NCBI GenBank assembly: GCA_004009845.1
Contig: RMBW01000198.1
Span: 1-30,038 of the forward strand
Direction: 5' to 3'
DNA length: 30,038 nt
Origin: Davidsoniella eucalypti
Taxonomy: Eukaryota; Ascomycota; Sordariomycetes; Microascales; Ceratocystidaceae
Below the pieces are notes generated by a model. The model made no database searches and had not been told where the DNA came from. It was given only the letters and a program-made list of their open reading frames with translations. Every line of letters begins with the position of its first letter. Position 1 is the first letter of the stretch. This document shows, one piece after another, positions 8,133-16,504 of the stretch. A program made the translations under genes and the position numbers.

Positions 8133-11100
8133 TTGCCCGGGAAAAGTCGCTCCCCGGTGTAAGTACACAGCAAGGAGATCTGATAGCCCAAGAAAAGATG
8201 AATGCGCAAGGATTGTATTTAGATGTCAGTTTAAATAAATATAGTACTCGTGCCTTCATCGATTCTGGCTGTCTCTGCCTAGCTGCTGTACCCCCGCGCC
8301 TTGTGAAGTATGCTGAAGTCACTGCTCCGATTACCCCTCGAATGGTTGAGCAGGTGTCTACTTCACAAGACCCACCACTTATTGACAAAATAGCCAAGTT
8401 CTCCCTCTCTATTGATGACCATACCGAAACCCTTTGGGCGTACGTTATCCCCGGTCAGCTTGAAGATTTAATTCTCGGGCAACGTTGGCTCCTCGACCAT
8501 GACATTCATTTAACCCCGAACTCAGGACCAATTGTTTTGCCAAAATCTTCAGAGATGGATGCTGCTGTTTTTCAGAAGCTGGCGACCACCGAGAAGTTGA
8601 CCATTTACGCAGTCACTGCTAAGGACGTCGCCGATGCGCTCGAAGCCAAGGACAAGGAACGACCGCCGGTTCCCAACTGGTTGAAGCCGGTGGCTTCTGC
8701 CTTTGAGCCGAAGCGCGCAGTCGAGTTACCACCTCATCGCCCGGGTGTAGATCTTGAGATCCAACTATTAGAAGGAAAGTTACCCCCTCCCCAGTCCCTT
8801 AGATCTATGTCTCGGCTAGAGCTCCTTGCTCTTCAGAAAGTTCTGGACGAGCTTATGGAAGCTGGCCGCATTCGTGACACGAAGTCTAACGTTGGTGCTC
8901 CAGTATTGTTCGTTCGTAAACCAGGCGGCGGTATCAGGTTCTGTGTCGATTATAGGGCCATCAACGCTATCTCCAAGAAGGATGCATACCCTCTCCCGCG
9001 TATCCAAGATACCTTACGCCGGATTTCCGAAAGTAAATGGGTTACCAAACTGGATGTTATAGCCGCCTTTCACCGTATCAGAATCGCCCCTGGCTCCGAA
9101 GAACTCACAGCATTTCGTACGCCGCTGGGTGCCTTTGAATGGACCGTAGTTCCTTTTGGCCTTTCCAATGCACCTGCCGCTTTCCAGCGTTACATCAACA
9201 GCGTGCTACGAAAATGGCTGGGTATAAACTGTGATGCCTACATCGACGACATAGATGTAACTTCCAACGGGACTTTGGAGGAACACAAGAAGCTAGTCCT
9301 GGAGATTGTCTCTGCTTTAGATGCTGCTGGCTTACAGCTTGACCTGCGGAAATGTGTATTCGCAGCGAAAGAAATCAAGTTCTTGGGTTTCATTGTTGGA
9401 CCTAGTGTCGGCATTAAGGCCGACCCCGAGAAGACTGAAGCCATCCGCAACTGGGAGCAGCCGAAGACTCTGAAAGGACTACGCGGATTTTTGGGTTTCA
9501 TTAACTTCTATCGAGACTTTGTTCCTCATGCCTCCGCCATCTTGTCTCCGCTGGTTGCCCTTACCAAGAAAGATGTGCCGTTCGACTGGACGCCTGAGTG
9601 CTCCAAGGCTTTTGAGGAAATTAAGTCCGCGTTTATTTCTCCCCCGGTGCTAGCACCTTTCGATCCTGACCGAGAAACCGTAGTGTCCACAGACGCTTCT
9701 GGATACGCCCTTGGTGCTGAACTATCACAACGAAGCCCCGACGGCCTATTCAGACCTGTTGCGTTTTTATCTCGCAAGCTCTCTCCGGCAGAAGCCAACT
9801 ATCCTATTCACGACAAGGAAATGCTGGCTGTCTACTGGGCAATCCGTGAGTGGCGTCATTTCCTGCTTGGAACCGAGTTTGTAGTATACACTGATCACTT
9901 GAACTTGGAATATTTCCGCACGAAACGCATTCTCGGTGAACGACAGAGACGCTGGGCCTACGAACTGTCAGATTTCTCCTTCTCTCTCCGCCATCGTCCT
10001 GGCACTGCTCAAGTAGTTCCTGACGCCCTTTCACGACGGGATCAGGACATGCCACACGACGCCACCGACGACAGACTAGCCAGCCGAGACCACCAAATGC
10101 TGAAAACGCTTCCCGGCAGTCCTGACTTGGTCGTTGTTGGCGCTATGTGGGCACAGGACCCAGACAAGGACATTTCTACAGACGAACAAGTTCGCACCAC
10201 GGTATTAGTGTCTCCATTTCAAGACCCAGAACTGTCCCAGCTCTGGATGGACGCACTAAAGCACAACAACCGTTGGTGGCTTGCTCGTGATCTCGTCAAA
10301 TCAGGTGCACGAACTTTTCCTCCCGCTTGGGGACTGCAATGGCAGATCAGCGAATGCCGACTTGACGATAAAGGTTTACTCCGCTGGCGCGACCGCTTAT
10401 GGATTCCACGTTTTGAACCCCTCCGCACTAAATTAATTCAGAACATTCACGATTCTTATTTGGCAGGCCACCCTGGTCGTAACATTACCCGCGATCTGGT
10501 CTCTCGAGAATATGCTTGGCCTGGATTAACTTCGGACGTGCGCAGGTTTGTTTCGAATTGCTCTACTTGTGGTAAAAGCAAGATTTGGCGCGAACAAAAA
10601 CGTGGTTTACTTAAGCCGTTGCCAGTGCCAGCACGGCCCTGGACAGAGCTGGCCATGGACTTTATTGGCCCTCTACCAGAGTCCCGCGGCTGCACAGCAA
10701 TCTTAGGAGTCACCGATCGTCTTACCAAGTCGCAAGTGTTGATTCCAATGAAGTCTACCTCCTCTCGTGATACTGCAGAGGCCCTTCTGGTAAACGTATT
10801 CTCCCATCATGGATTTCCTTCAGCAATAGTTTCTGACCGTGGCCCCCAATTTGCGCATTTATTTTGGGGAGAAGTTTGCAGGCGCCTAGGCATCAAGCGA
10901 CGTTTGTCCACCGCTTTCCACCCACAAACCGACGGAGCCCAAGAAAGAAGTAATCAGGAAATCGAAGCCTATATTCGCAACTTCTGTTCTTTTGCTCAAA
11001 ACGACTGGGCAGATCTCCTGCCGCAAGCGCAGCTTGCTCTCAACAACAGGATCGCATCAAGCACCGGCATGTCCCCCTTCTTCGCCAACCACGGTTTCAA

Positions 11101-11725
11101 CATCGATATCATCGAGCCGTCGACTCAAGGGCTGCCTGCTTCTGCTGGATCTCCAGTCGAGGGTGCACAGCAGTGGCTAAGCAAGCTACGCGATGCCATG
11201 GCCTTTGCCCGCGCCTCTCTTGCCGCTGCTCAAGAAGCGCAGGAGAGAGCCTCGAACCGCCACCGTCAGCCAGCTGAGAAGTTCCATGTGGGTGATACAG
11301 TGTATCTTAGTACTAAAAACATTTCCACAGCTCGTCCCTCTCGCAAACTCGATTGGCTAGCCAAACGCTACAAAGTCACAGGACTAGTAGGTAGCCACGT
11401 GGTCAAGCTCAATGTCCCAGGCAACATTTGGCCAAGTTTTCATGTCAGCATGGTGCGCCGAGCCGCTAATAATCCGCTCCCCTCTCAAGTCTTACAAGAT
11501 GATGAGCCGGGGCCGGTGACGGAGCGTGAAGCAGCTTCGAATCCTGACCTGGTAGCTGGCGAATGGAGGGTAGAGAGTATTTTAAAGACACGTAAAAATC
11601 GACGAGCAGAGCAGGCGTTAGTCAAGTGGTTAGGTTACGAAGACGCTACCTGGGAACCCCTCATTCACGTTAAGGATACTTTAGCTTGGAAAATCTTCGC
11701 AGAGGCGAATGGTCGCTCGGATTGA
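8129..11725 (+). CDS. pol: E1 Pol: protease, RT, RNase H, integrase, chromodomain
   Basis: This is an intact polyprotein, 1,198 codons from 8129, in the -1 frame relative to gag; the frame is open from 8111 and the first ATG is at 8198. Numbering from 8129, I see: aspartic protease DSG (45-47); RT with D309 and YIDD (371-374); RNase H with D522, E564, D589 and D632; integrase zinc site H774, H781, C811, C814; catalytic D844, D903 and E939, with exactly 35 residues between the last two; a GPY/F-like module (about 1072-1108); and a chromodomain (about 1145-1190) with W1146, W1167 and Y1170 at the aromatic-cage positions. This order defines a chromovirus. Expression probably uses -1 frameshifting at the end of gag. 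Odd point: Asp376 follows YIDD-I where a hydrophobic residue is usual. No stop or frame break is seen. Confidence 0.96.
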   Translation: MIAREKSLPGVSTQQGDLIAQEKMNAQGLYLDVSLNKYSTRAFIDSGCLCLAAVPPRLVKYAEVTAPITPRMVEQVSTSQDPPLIDKIAKFSLSIDDHTETLWAYVIPGQLEDLILGQRWLLDHDIHLTPNSGPIVLPKSSEMDAAVFQKLATTEKLTIYAVTAKDVADALEAKDKERPPVPNWLKPVASAFEPKRAVELPPHRPGVDLEIQLLEGKLPPPQSLRSMSRLELLALQKVLDELMEAGRIRDTKSNVGAPVLFVRKPGGGIRFCVDYRAINAISKKDAYPLPRIQDTLRRISESKWVTKLDVIAAFHRIRIAPGSEELTAFRTPLGAFEWTVVPFGLSNAPAAFQRYINSVLRKWLGINCDAYIDDIDVTSNGTLEEHKKLVLEIVSALDAAGLQLDLRKCVFAAKEIKFLGFIVGPSVGIKADPEKTEAIRNWEQPKTLKGLRGFLGFINFYRDFVPHASAILSPLVALTKKDVPFDWTPECSKAFEEIKSAFISPPVLAPFDPDRETVVSTDASGYALGAELSQRSPDGLFRPVAFLSRKLSPAEANYPIHDKEMLAVYWAIREWRHFLLGTEFVVYTDHLNLEYFRTKRILGERQRRWAYELSDFSFSLRHRPGTAQVVPDALSRRDQDMPHDATDDRLASRDHQMLKTLPGSPDLVVVGAMWAQDPDKDISTDEQVRTTVLVSPFQDPELSQLWMDALKHNNRWWLARDLVKSGARTFPPAWGLQWQISECRLDDKGLLRWRDRLWIPRFEPLRTKLIQNIHDSYLAGHPGRNITRDLVSREYAWPGLTSDVRRFVSNCSTCGKSKIWREQKRGLLKPLPVPARPWTELAMDFIGPLPESRGCTAILGVTDRLTKSQVLIPMKSTSSRDTAEALLVNVFSHHGFPSAIVSDRGPQFAHLFWGEVCRRLGIKRRLSTAFHPQTDGAQERSNQEIEAYIRNFCSFAQNDWADLLPQAQLALNNRIASSTGMSPFFANHGFNIDIIEPSTQGLPASAGSPVEGAQQWLSKLRDAMAFARASLAAAQEAQERASNRHRQPAEKFHVGDTVYLSTKNISTARPSRKLDWLAKRYKVTGLVGSHVVKLNVPGNIWPSFHVSMVRRAANNPLPSQVLQDDEPGPVTEREAASNPDLVAGEWRVESILKTRKNRRAEQALVKWLGYEDATWEPLIHVKDTLAWKIFAEANGRSD

Positions 11726-11889
11726 ACTTAGTCATAGGTGATTTGTCACTCATTCTTCTTCTTGGTATCTGGTTATTTTTCATTGTTTTTCTGGTCCCTC
11801 CAATTTGTATCAATAATTTTTTTATTTTCATTTCTTTTTCTCAGCCTCATGGAGGGGGGCTCATATATCTTAGGTTAGTTAGAACATTG
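11726..11889 (+). other. E1 3' untranslated region with extra G-tract
   Basis: This is non-coding sequence between the pol stop and the polypurine tract. It includes an upstream purine run (tggagggggg, about 11849-11858) about 30 bases before the main tract. E2 has comparable extra G-tracts in the same region, so a second plus-strand priming site is possible. Confidence 0.5.
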
Positions 11890-11898
11890 AGGGGGGGG
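11890..11898 (+). other. Polypurine tract of E1
   Basis: The run agggggggg ends four bases before the 3' LTR (spacer tagt). It is the expected plus-strand DNA primer site. E2 shows the same G-run plus four-base spacer. Confidence 0.85.
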
Positions 11899-11902
11899 TA
11901 GT

Positions 11903-12093
11903 TGAAAGGATCTAGGACCCAATCTTGTTGGCTGTGGTATCTACCACAGCCGTTACTTTTGTCTATATAAGGAGGCCGTCTCCCCTCCTTATTCTTGTCT
12001 AGTCCTTCTCTTCCCTCTCTATCTTCTTTAACCTCGTCAAATACTATATCTCTTCTACTTCCGCAAGCCTCGTTCTCGTCGTAGATCGTCACA
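11903..12093 (+). repeat. 3' LTR of E1 (191 bp)
   Basis: It has the same ends and length as 6098-6288, with C at 12004 and 12062 where the left copy has T. It is followed directly by the target duplication cctat. Confidence 0.97.
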
Positions 12094-12610
12094 CCTATTG
12101 TCTCTACCAAGAAAAACTCGAGATCTAAAAGACTTTAAAATATTAGCTTCATCTAGGGACCACGACAGTGCCAAAAACACCAAATCTGTAAACAACGTGC
12201 CCTTAATGATAAACAAAATAAACCCATGCCAAGAACACGTTGTGATATATAGGACTTTGGAACATCGGCTTCATTCAGGAACTATGGCAATGCCATCTCT
12301 ATCGACTCTGTAACTGGCCGTTCGCTCTCCTACTCAAAAGCATAACTTTGCAGTAATTTAACCTAGTTCTAAAATACACGCATTAGGTTCATAACGATCA
12401 AAACTTCTATTGAAAAAAACTCTACCAAGAAAGCCTGACGATAAATAGGGCTTTGAGATATTGACTTTACTGAGATATTTAGGTAGACGTTAAATATAAT
12501 CAAATCATCAAATCAGACTTTACTGAGCAACTTCAGAAGTGCCACTCTATCAACTCTATAAGCACACCTTGGTGTTTCTGCCCAAGAACACGTCTTTATG
12601 TTTCACAACC
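12094..12610 (+). repeat. Degenerate tandem repeat on the right flank of E1
   Basis: Several imperfect units share the order ccaagaa..., (ta)aggactttg-ga-atat, gcttcat/actttactga, g-caatgcca-tctatc-actctgtaa. Starts are near 12108, 12230, 12423 and 12583, so spacing is irregular (roughly 120-190 bases). No open frame is conserved between units. The left partner is 5997-6097. Confidence 0.5.
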
Positions 12611-14077
12611 TTCCAAGCTTCGAATCTACCGTTGTTGTTGTTCTATTTATCCTCTTGGATCTACATAGTTTTTAGGCTAATACCATTTTCCAGTCCCAGC
12701 ATTTACAACACAGAGTCAACCCGCTGAGTACATGAGCCTCGATTTTTCCGGGCACCATTTTCTTCTCCCTTACACCTGATATGAAATACCGAGCTCTATC
12801 CAGAGACCTGGCATCCGCTCCCGGGCTTAATGTCCCTCACATCCCCACCCTTCCCCGACCCTGTAGAATGATATCCATCTGAAAGTCTTACAAGGAGATT
12901 GTACGACTTTAGCCATGAGAGTTGGCTTGTTCTTCGTCCCATATCAGAACCATGGCATTTAAATGTTCTCGGTACCCTATCTTCGGGTCCGATAGTAGAA
13001 TCACAAGCCATACCAACTTTCATGCAATATAGGATAACCGATATCATACTAATGGATTCGCATTTTGCGTCTCATAAAACATAAAAAGATGCCAAGTACT
13101 GATGCCACATTAATAGCTTGAATTAATATTACTGGGTTGTTTAAATAGAGATAGATCTAAACAAAACATGGTGACATCTTTGAGACTTTCTCGATGTTAT
13201 ATTTTTGAGGGAGAAGCACTCATCAACGTCAAATTCAAGCTTGCTTACACGATGAATACTTGGAACTTTTTGTCACATAAGAATTATCTTTACAACCGTC
13301 ACGATAGTACAAAGTTGGTCTTTACGATATGATCCCATGATTTATCCAGTATCCTCCAACCTTTTTTTATTAACCTCCGAGTCTAGGCAAATCTTGATCA
13401 CAGAAATGCATCATACTTTCCCCAACAATAACCGATGGAAGATAGCAAAAGAAACCATTCTTGATGTGATTGGTCCGCCAAGAGTACATTCATGCAGCTA
13501 ACTTCTTACATTTTACCCTCACACACATCACCTCAACTCAGCCTGAATAGGCCACCTGGCTGAATCTTATGGCATATTTCTGCACTCACAATATGCTTGA
13601 GGGGGTTTTCTTGCTGTAAATTATCCTGCGCATATCCTGGGCTGCCGCTGTGATAAATCGAGTCACAAAACATGTGAGCTCAACTACAATGAAGCAATTT
13701 TGGTACTATAGTTTATGTATCTAGAAATATCCGCAAACTTTGTATGAAACTTGAATGGTAGAAAAGAACCTCTCAACTCCGTCAGAACCTTCACTGAATC
13801 CATTCTTGAGAGAAACACAGTAGACGAAGAGGAGATCTCATTGTCATGTGATGATGCATTGCTTATTCTCCAATGTCAATCTCGCAGCGTCATGTCATTC
13901 GAATCCCGCAAAATAACAGCAAAAACTACCTCCACCAACAATATCTACATCTACAGTTGCACCTATTTACAGCGCGCCCCTCTTCATCGGTCCGCAAGAA
14001 CGATAACCCCAATTTAAGTAGCAATGACCAACCAAAAAAGACTGTCAAGCTGCGTTTGGTACTCTAATCGGACCTAC
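12611..14077. other. Intergenic stretch, no gene identified
   Basis: The longest frames (13751-14017 plus, 88 codons; 12796-13047 minus, 83 codons) have no recognisable domain. Parts near 12,750-13,050 and 13,750-14,077 are less AT-rich than the rest and could be gene relics, but I cannot support a call. Confidence 0.4.
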
Positions 14078-14137
14078 TGTCAGGGGCTAAGGCCCAGTTG
14101 GTATTTGGCTAAGTAAGATACTTAGCCAGATAAACGG

Positions 14138-14146
14138 TTATAAATA
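14138..14146 (+). promoter_or_regulatory. TATA box of E2 LTR promoter
   Basis: The sequence ttataaata is conserved in all family B and C LTRs in the window, and lies at the same distance from the presumed RNA start as in E1. Confidence 0.75.
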
Positions 14147-14193
14147 GGGACCTATTCCCGCCGTATTCCAACAGATATTAGCCTTTCTCCTTC

Positions 14194-14204
14194 ATCGGTA
14201 TCAA
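14194..14204 (+). promoter_or_regulatory. Self-primer sequence at presumed 5' end of E2 RNA
   Basis: The 11 bases atcggtatcaa are the exact reverse complement of the primer-binding site at 14259-14269. This marks the likely transcription start, by analogy with Tf1/sushi-type self-priming. Confidence 0.8.
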
Positions 14205-14258
14205 TCGAAGTCTTTACTCTAGATTGCTTGCCATTGCCTCTTCCTAGTTCGTGTCATT

Positions 14259-14269
14259 TTGATACCGAT
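14259..14269 (+). other. Primer-binding site of E2 (self-priming type)
   Basis: The site ttgataccgat begins two bases after the LTR and pairs with 14194-14204 over 11 bases. The offset matches E1 although the sequences are unrelated, so pairing and not sequence is conserved. Confidence 0.82.
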
Positions 14270-14289
14270 CTACCATCGTTCTCGTTCTT

Positions 14290-14409
14290 CGCACCCTACT
14301 GTGCACCTTGTTCTCTCACGCTATTCGTGACCATCACTCTACTCGCACCCTACTGTGCACTCCATTCTCTCACGCTATTCGTGACCATCGTTCTCGCACC
14401 CTACTGTGC
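14290..14409 (+). repeat. Tandem repeat with hairpins in the E2 leader
   Basis: The 15-mer cgcaccctactgtgc occurs at 14290, 14344 and 14395, giving units of 54 and 51 bases. Two units contain tcacg-ctatt-cgtga (14316-14330 and 14370-14384), a five-base-pair stem with a five-base loop. It lies in the untranslated leader upstream of gag. A packaging or translation role is possible but unproven. Confidence 0.8.
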
Positions 14410-14456
14410 CCTCACTTCGCTATCTCACTGACTAACGCGTCCACCTTACTTGCACC

Positions 14457-16440
14457 ATGTTGCAACTTTTCCTCCTTCACCTCTGGGCTGCCATCCTTGG
14501 AGCCCACCACGGCACCGCCGAAGGTCTCGCCCTCGCATTCCTCGCAATTGCCTTCACCCACTTCATGCTAGACATCACGCGCCGCTTCTTGCTGGCCTTC
14601 AAGCCGCGCCATGTCGTCACCCCCTTTCTCCACCAGAGACGCCTCTGGAAACACCAGGGCTGGTGCTATTTAGCCCTGTTCAAACGCTCTGAGCGACCCC
14701 GTCTGGCCAAACTACTTGGCCCCTTTCCCGCAGGCCCTGCCATCCTCGCACACGCTGCCCACTTTCATGACCACCTGCACTGTCTGTCCATCTCCACGGA
14801 TATAATCGGCCACATTGTGCCCGGTCAAAGCAGCCTCAGGTCCCCGCGCAGCGCCCAGATTCTCCTGGCACGATTTCTTAGCAACCCTCACATCCTCGGC
14901 TTCGGCGCGTCCTCCAGCAAAGACATCCCCATACGCACCAAGGAGAACACCCCTAAAGTCAAAATCGAAGCCCCTCGTCGCTCTCTAAGCGGTCACCCCC
15001 TGCCAGGCGCATACTCCGACGATACAGCAGGCGTCTTCGAAGTTCTGTCCGCCAAATACCAAGCTGCCCTCGATAAAGCCCAACTGGATCCAACCGAATG
15101 GATATCACCCACTGCGCCAAGATGGGACTTCCAGTTCCACCACAACTTCAAAGTCGCAGAGATCCAGATGGCCGCACTCCAGGGCATGGCAGAACGCTCA
15201 GCCCCCGAATTCAAGGACCCTGCACGCACTGCTGAAGTACTGGACAACCTAGGCCGAGACATCCTCGAGCTCCTCGGTGGCAAATACGAAGACCCAGCCA
15301 ACGACAACTTAGTAGACCTCAACCAGCTCGACGACTTAGAGGACAGACTCAAACCTCTCAACCTACGTCTCGCCCCTATCCGCGAACACGCCCCCACGCC
15401 TCCAGAGAAAAGGCTCACAACAACACCAGCATTCCCTCCTACAGCTCACGGGATCGCCTTACTACCCCCTCGCGACGACCAGCTTGCCCGCCGCAAAGAT
15501 GTTATCGACGCAGTCCGCAAGTTCGACGGCACCTTCGATTACGCCACCTGGAAGATGGAGCTTAACGAGAAATTTCTCGTGGACTCTTACCGCTTCTACT
15601 CAACCAGAGACCAGCTGGCGTACACGATGAACGCCCTGTCGACGGAGATCAAGGAACAAGTCGCACCAAGTACCTCGAATGCCTCCCCATGAACACCGGC
15701 TTCCAGGCCTTCCTCTCTTACCTCGACTCGCGATACGACGACCCCGACCGAGCGAGACTCGCCAACCGCGAATTGCTGAAGCTCAAGCAAGGCCCTACCG
15801 AGACATTCGAATCCTTTACCAACCGTCTCTGCTCCCTGCGCGACAAAGCCCATTTCTACGACCATAACACCCTCCTCTCCGTCCTCCAAGAAGGCCTCCA
15901 CCTGGACATGCAAGTGCACTTAGCCAACATGTTCCATATCAGACCACTAGACGAAATGATCTCACAGATGCGCCCAGTCGCCCGCATCAAGGAAAGCGCC
16001 CTCGCCAAAGCCAAGGCTATTAACTCCAACCACTGGCGATCGAACCCCTCGCCAACACCATCTCGTGCGCCCGCGACCAGATCGCAACCCTCCTCAGCTG
16101 ACAGACCCTGCTATCACTGCCGCCAGACAGGCCACTACGCCTCCATGTGCCCCCTCACGCCCTGCCAATTCTGTAGCAGCCAAGCACATCCCTCTGGCAC
16201 ATGTCCTACGGCCGTATCTGCTCTGCCTGCCAACGCAAGGGTCATACCGCTGCTAACTGCCGTTCCAAGTCGCGCACCTCTCGCCCTTCGGTCAAGGCCA
16301 ACGCCGTCAGCACAGCACCTTCTTTCTCCCTGGACGACGTCCGCGCCCTCATCAGCGAGCAGATGGCCACCACGCAGCCACGCGCCCAGGGAACCCCTAC
16401 TAACAACACAGCGGATACAGGTGACCTCATGGATTTTTAG
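14457..16440 (+). pseudogene. gag: E2 Gag, broken by two frame shifts
   Basis: The ATG at 14457 (gcaccATG) opens a frame that stops at 15692. Similarity to E1 Gag continues in the -1 frame from about 15668, and again shifts by -1 at about 16205. Each break is consistent with loss of one C (runs at 15666-15667 and 16205-16206). Visible parts: hydrophobic stretches at residues 2-15 and 23-35; GWCYL...KLLGPFP (68-94); HFHDHL (102-107); the capsid region; and three CCHC knuckles (CYHC, CQFC and CSAC types), where E1 has one. It ends GGATTTTT plus a stop, as in E1. As it stands it cannot make a full Gag. Sequence errors cannot be excluded. Confidence 0.88.
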
Positions 16441-16504
16441 ATAGTCGGGATAAATCGCGCCCCGACCAGGGGGATTAATCGGTGATAGAATAGTTGAAAC
16501 TGAG

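Larger units (their letters stand above)
6098..12093 (+). mobile_element. E1: full-length Ty3/gypsy chromovirus
   Basis: This is a 5,996-bp LTR retrotransposon with 191-bp LTRs (TG...CA) and the 5-bp target duplication cctat at 6093-6097 and 12094-12098. The order is LTR, primer-binding site, gag, pol (protease, RT, RNase H, integrase, chromodomain), polypurine tract, LTR, as in the chromovirus branch of Metaviridae. The LTRs differ at two positions (6199 versus 12004 and 6257 versus 12062), both T in the left copy and C in the right copy, which indicates a fairly recent insertion. Gag and Pol are open throughout, so it may be autonomous. It entered a degenerate tandem repeat. I infer that it escaped the mutation that decayed its surroundings. 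Confidence 0.97.
14078..14256 (+). repeat. 5' LTR of E2 (179 bp)
   Basis: It is identical to 20376-20554. It contains ttataaata (14138-14146) as TATA box and the self-primer sequence at 14194-14204, about 55 bases further on. Confidence 0.97.

Noticed and set aside
8159..8190. A perfect splice-donor-like GTAAGT just after the E1 gag stop, suggesting an intron between gag and pol
   Set aside because: The nearest acceptor-like AG sites give an intron of only about 20-30 bases, and E2 has no donor at the aligned place. The -1 frame is open through this segment in E1.
6098..12093. Repeat-induced point mutation (RIP) in E1
   Set aside because: Only two LTR differences exist, in CpC and CpG context and not the typical CpA, and both genes are open. 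The flanking AT-rich DNA may have been through RIP, but I did not compute dinucleotide indices.
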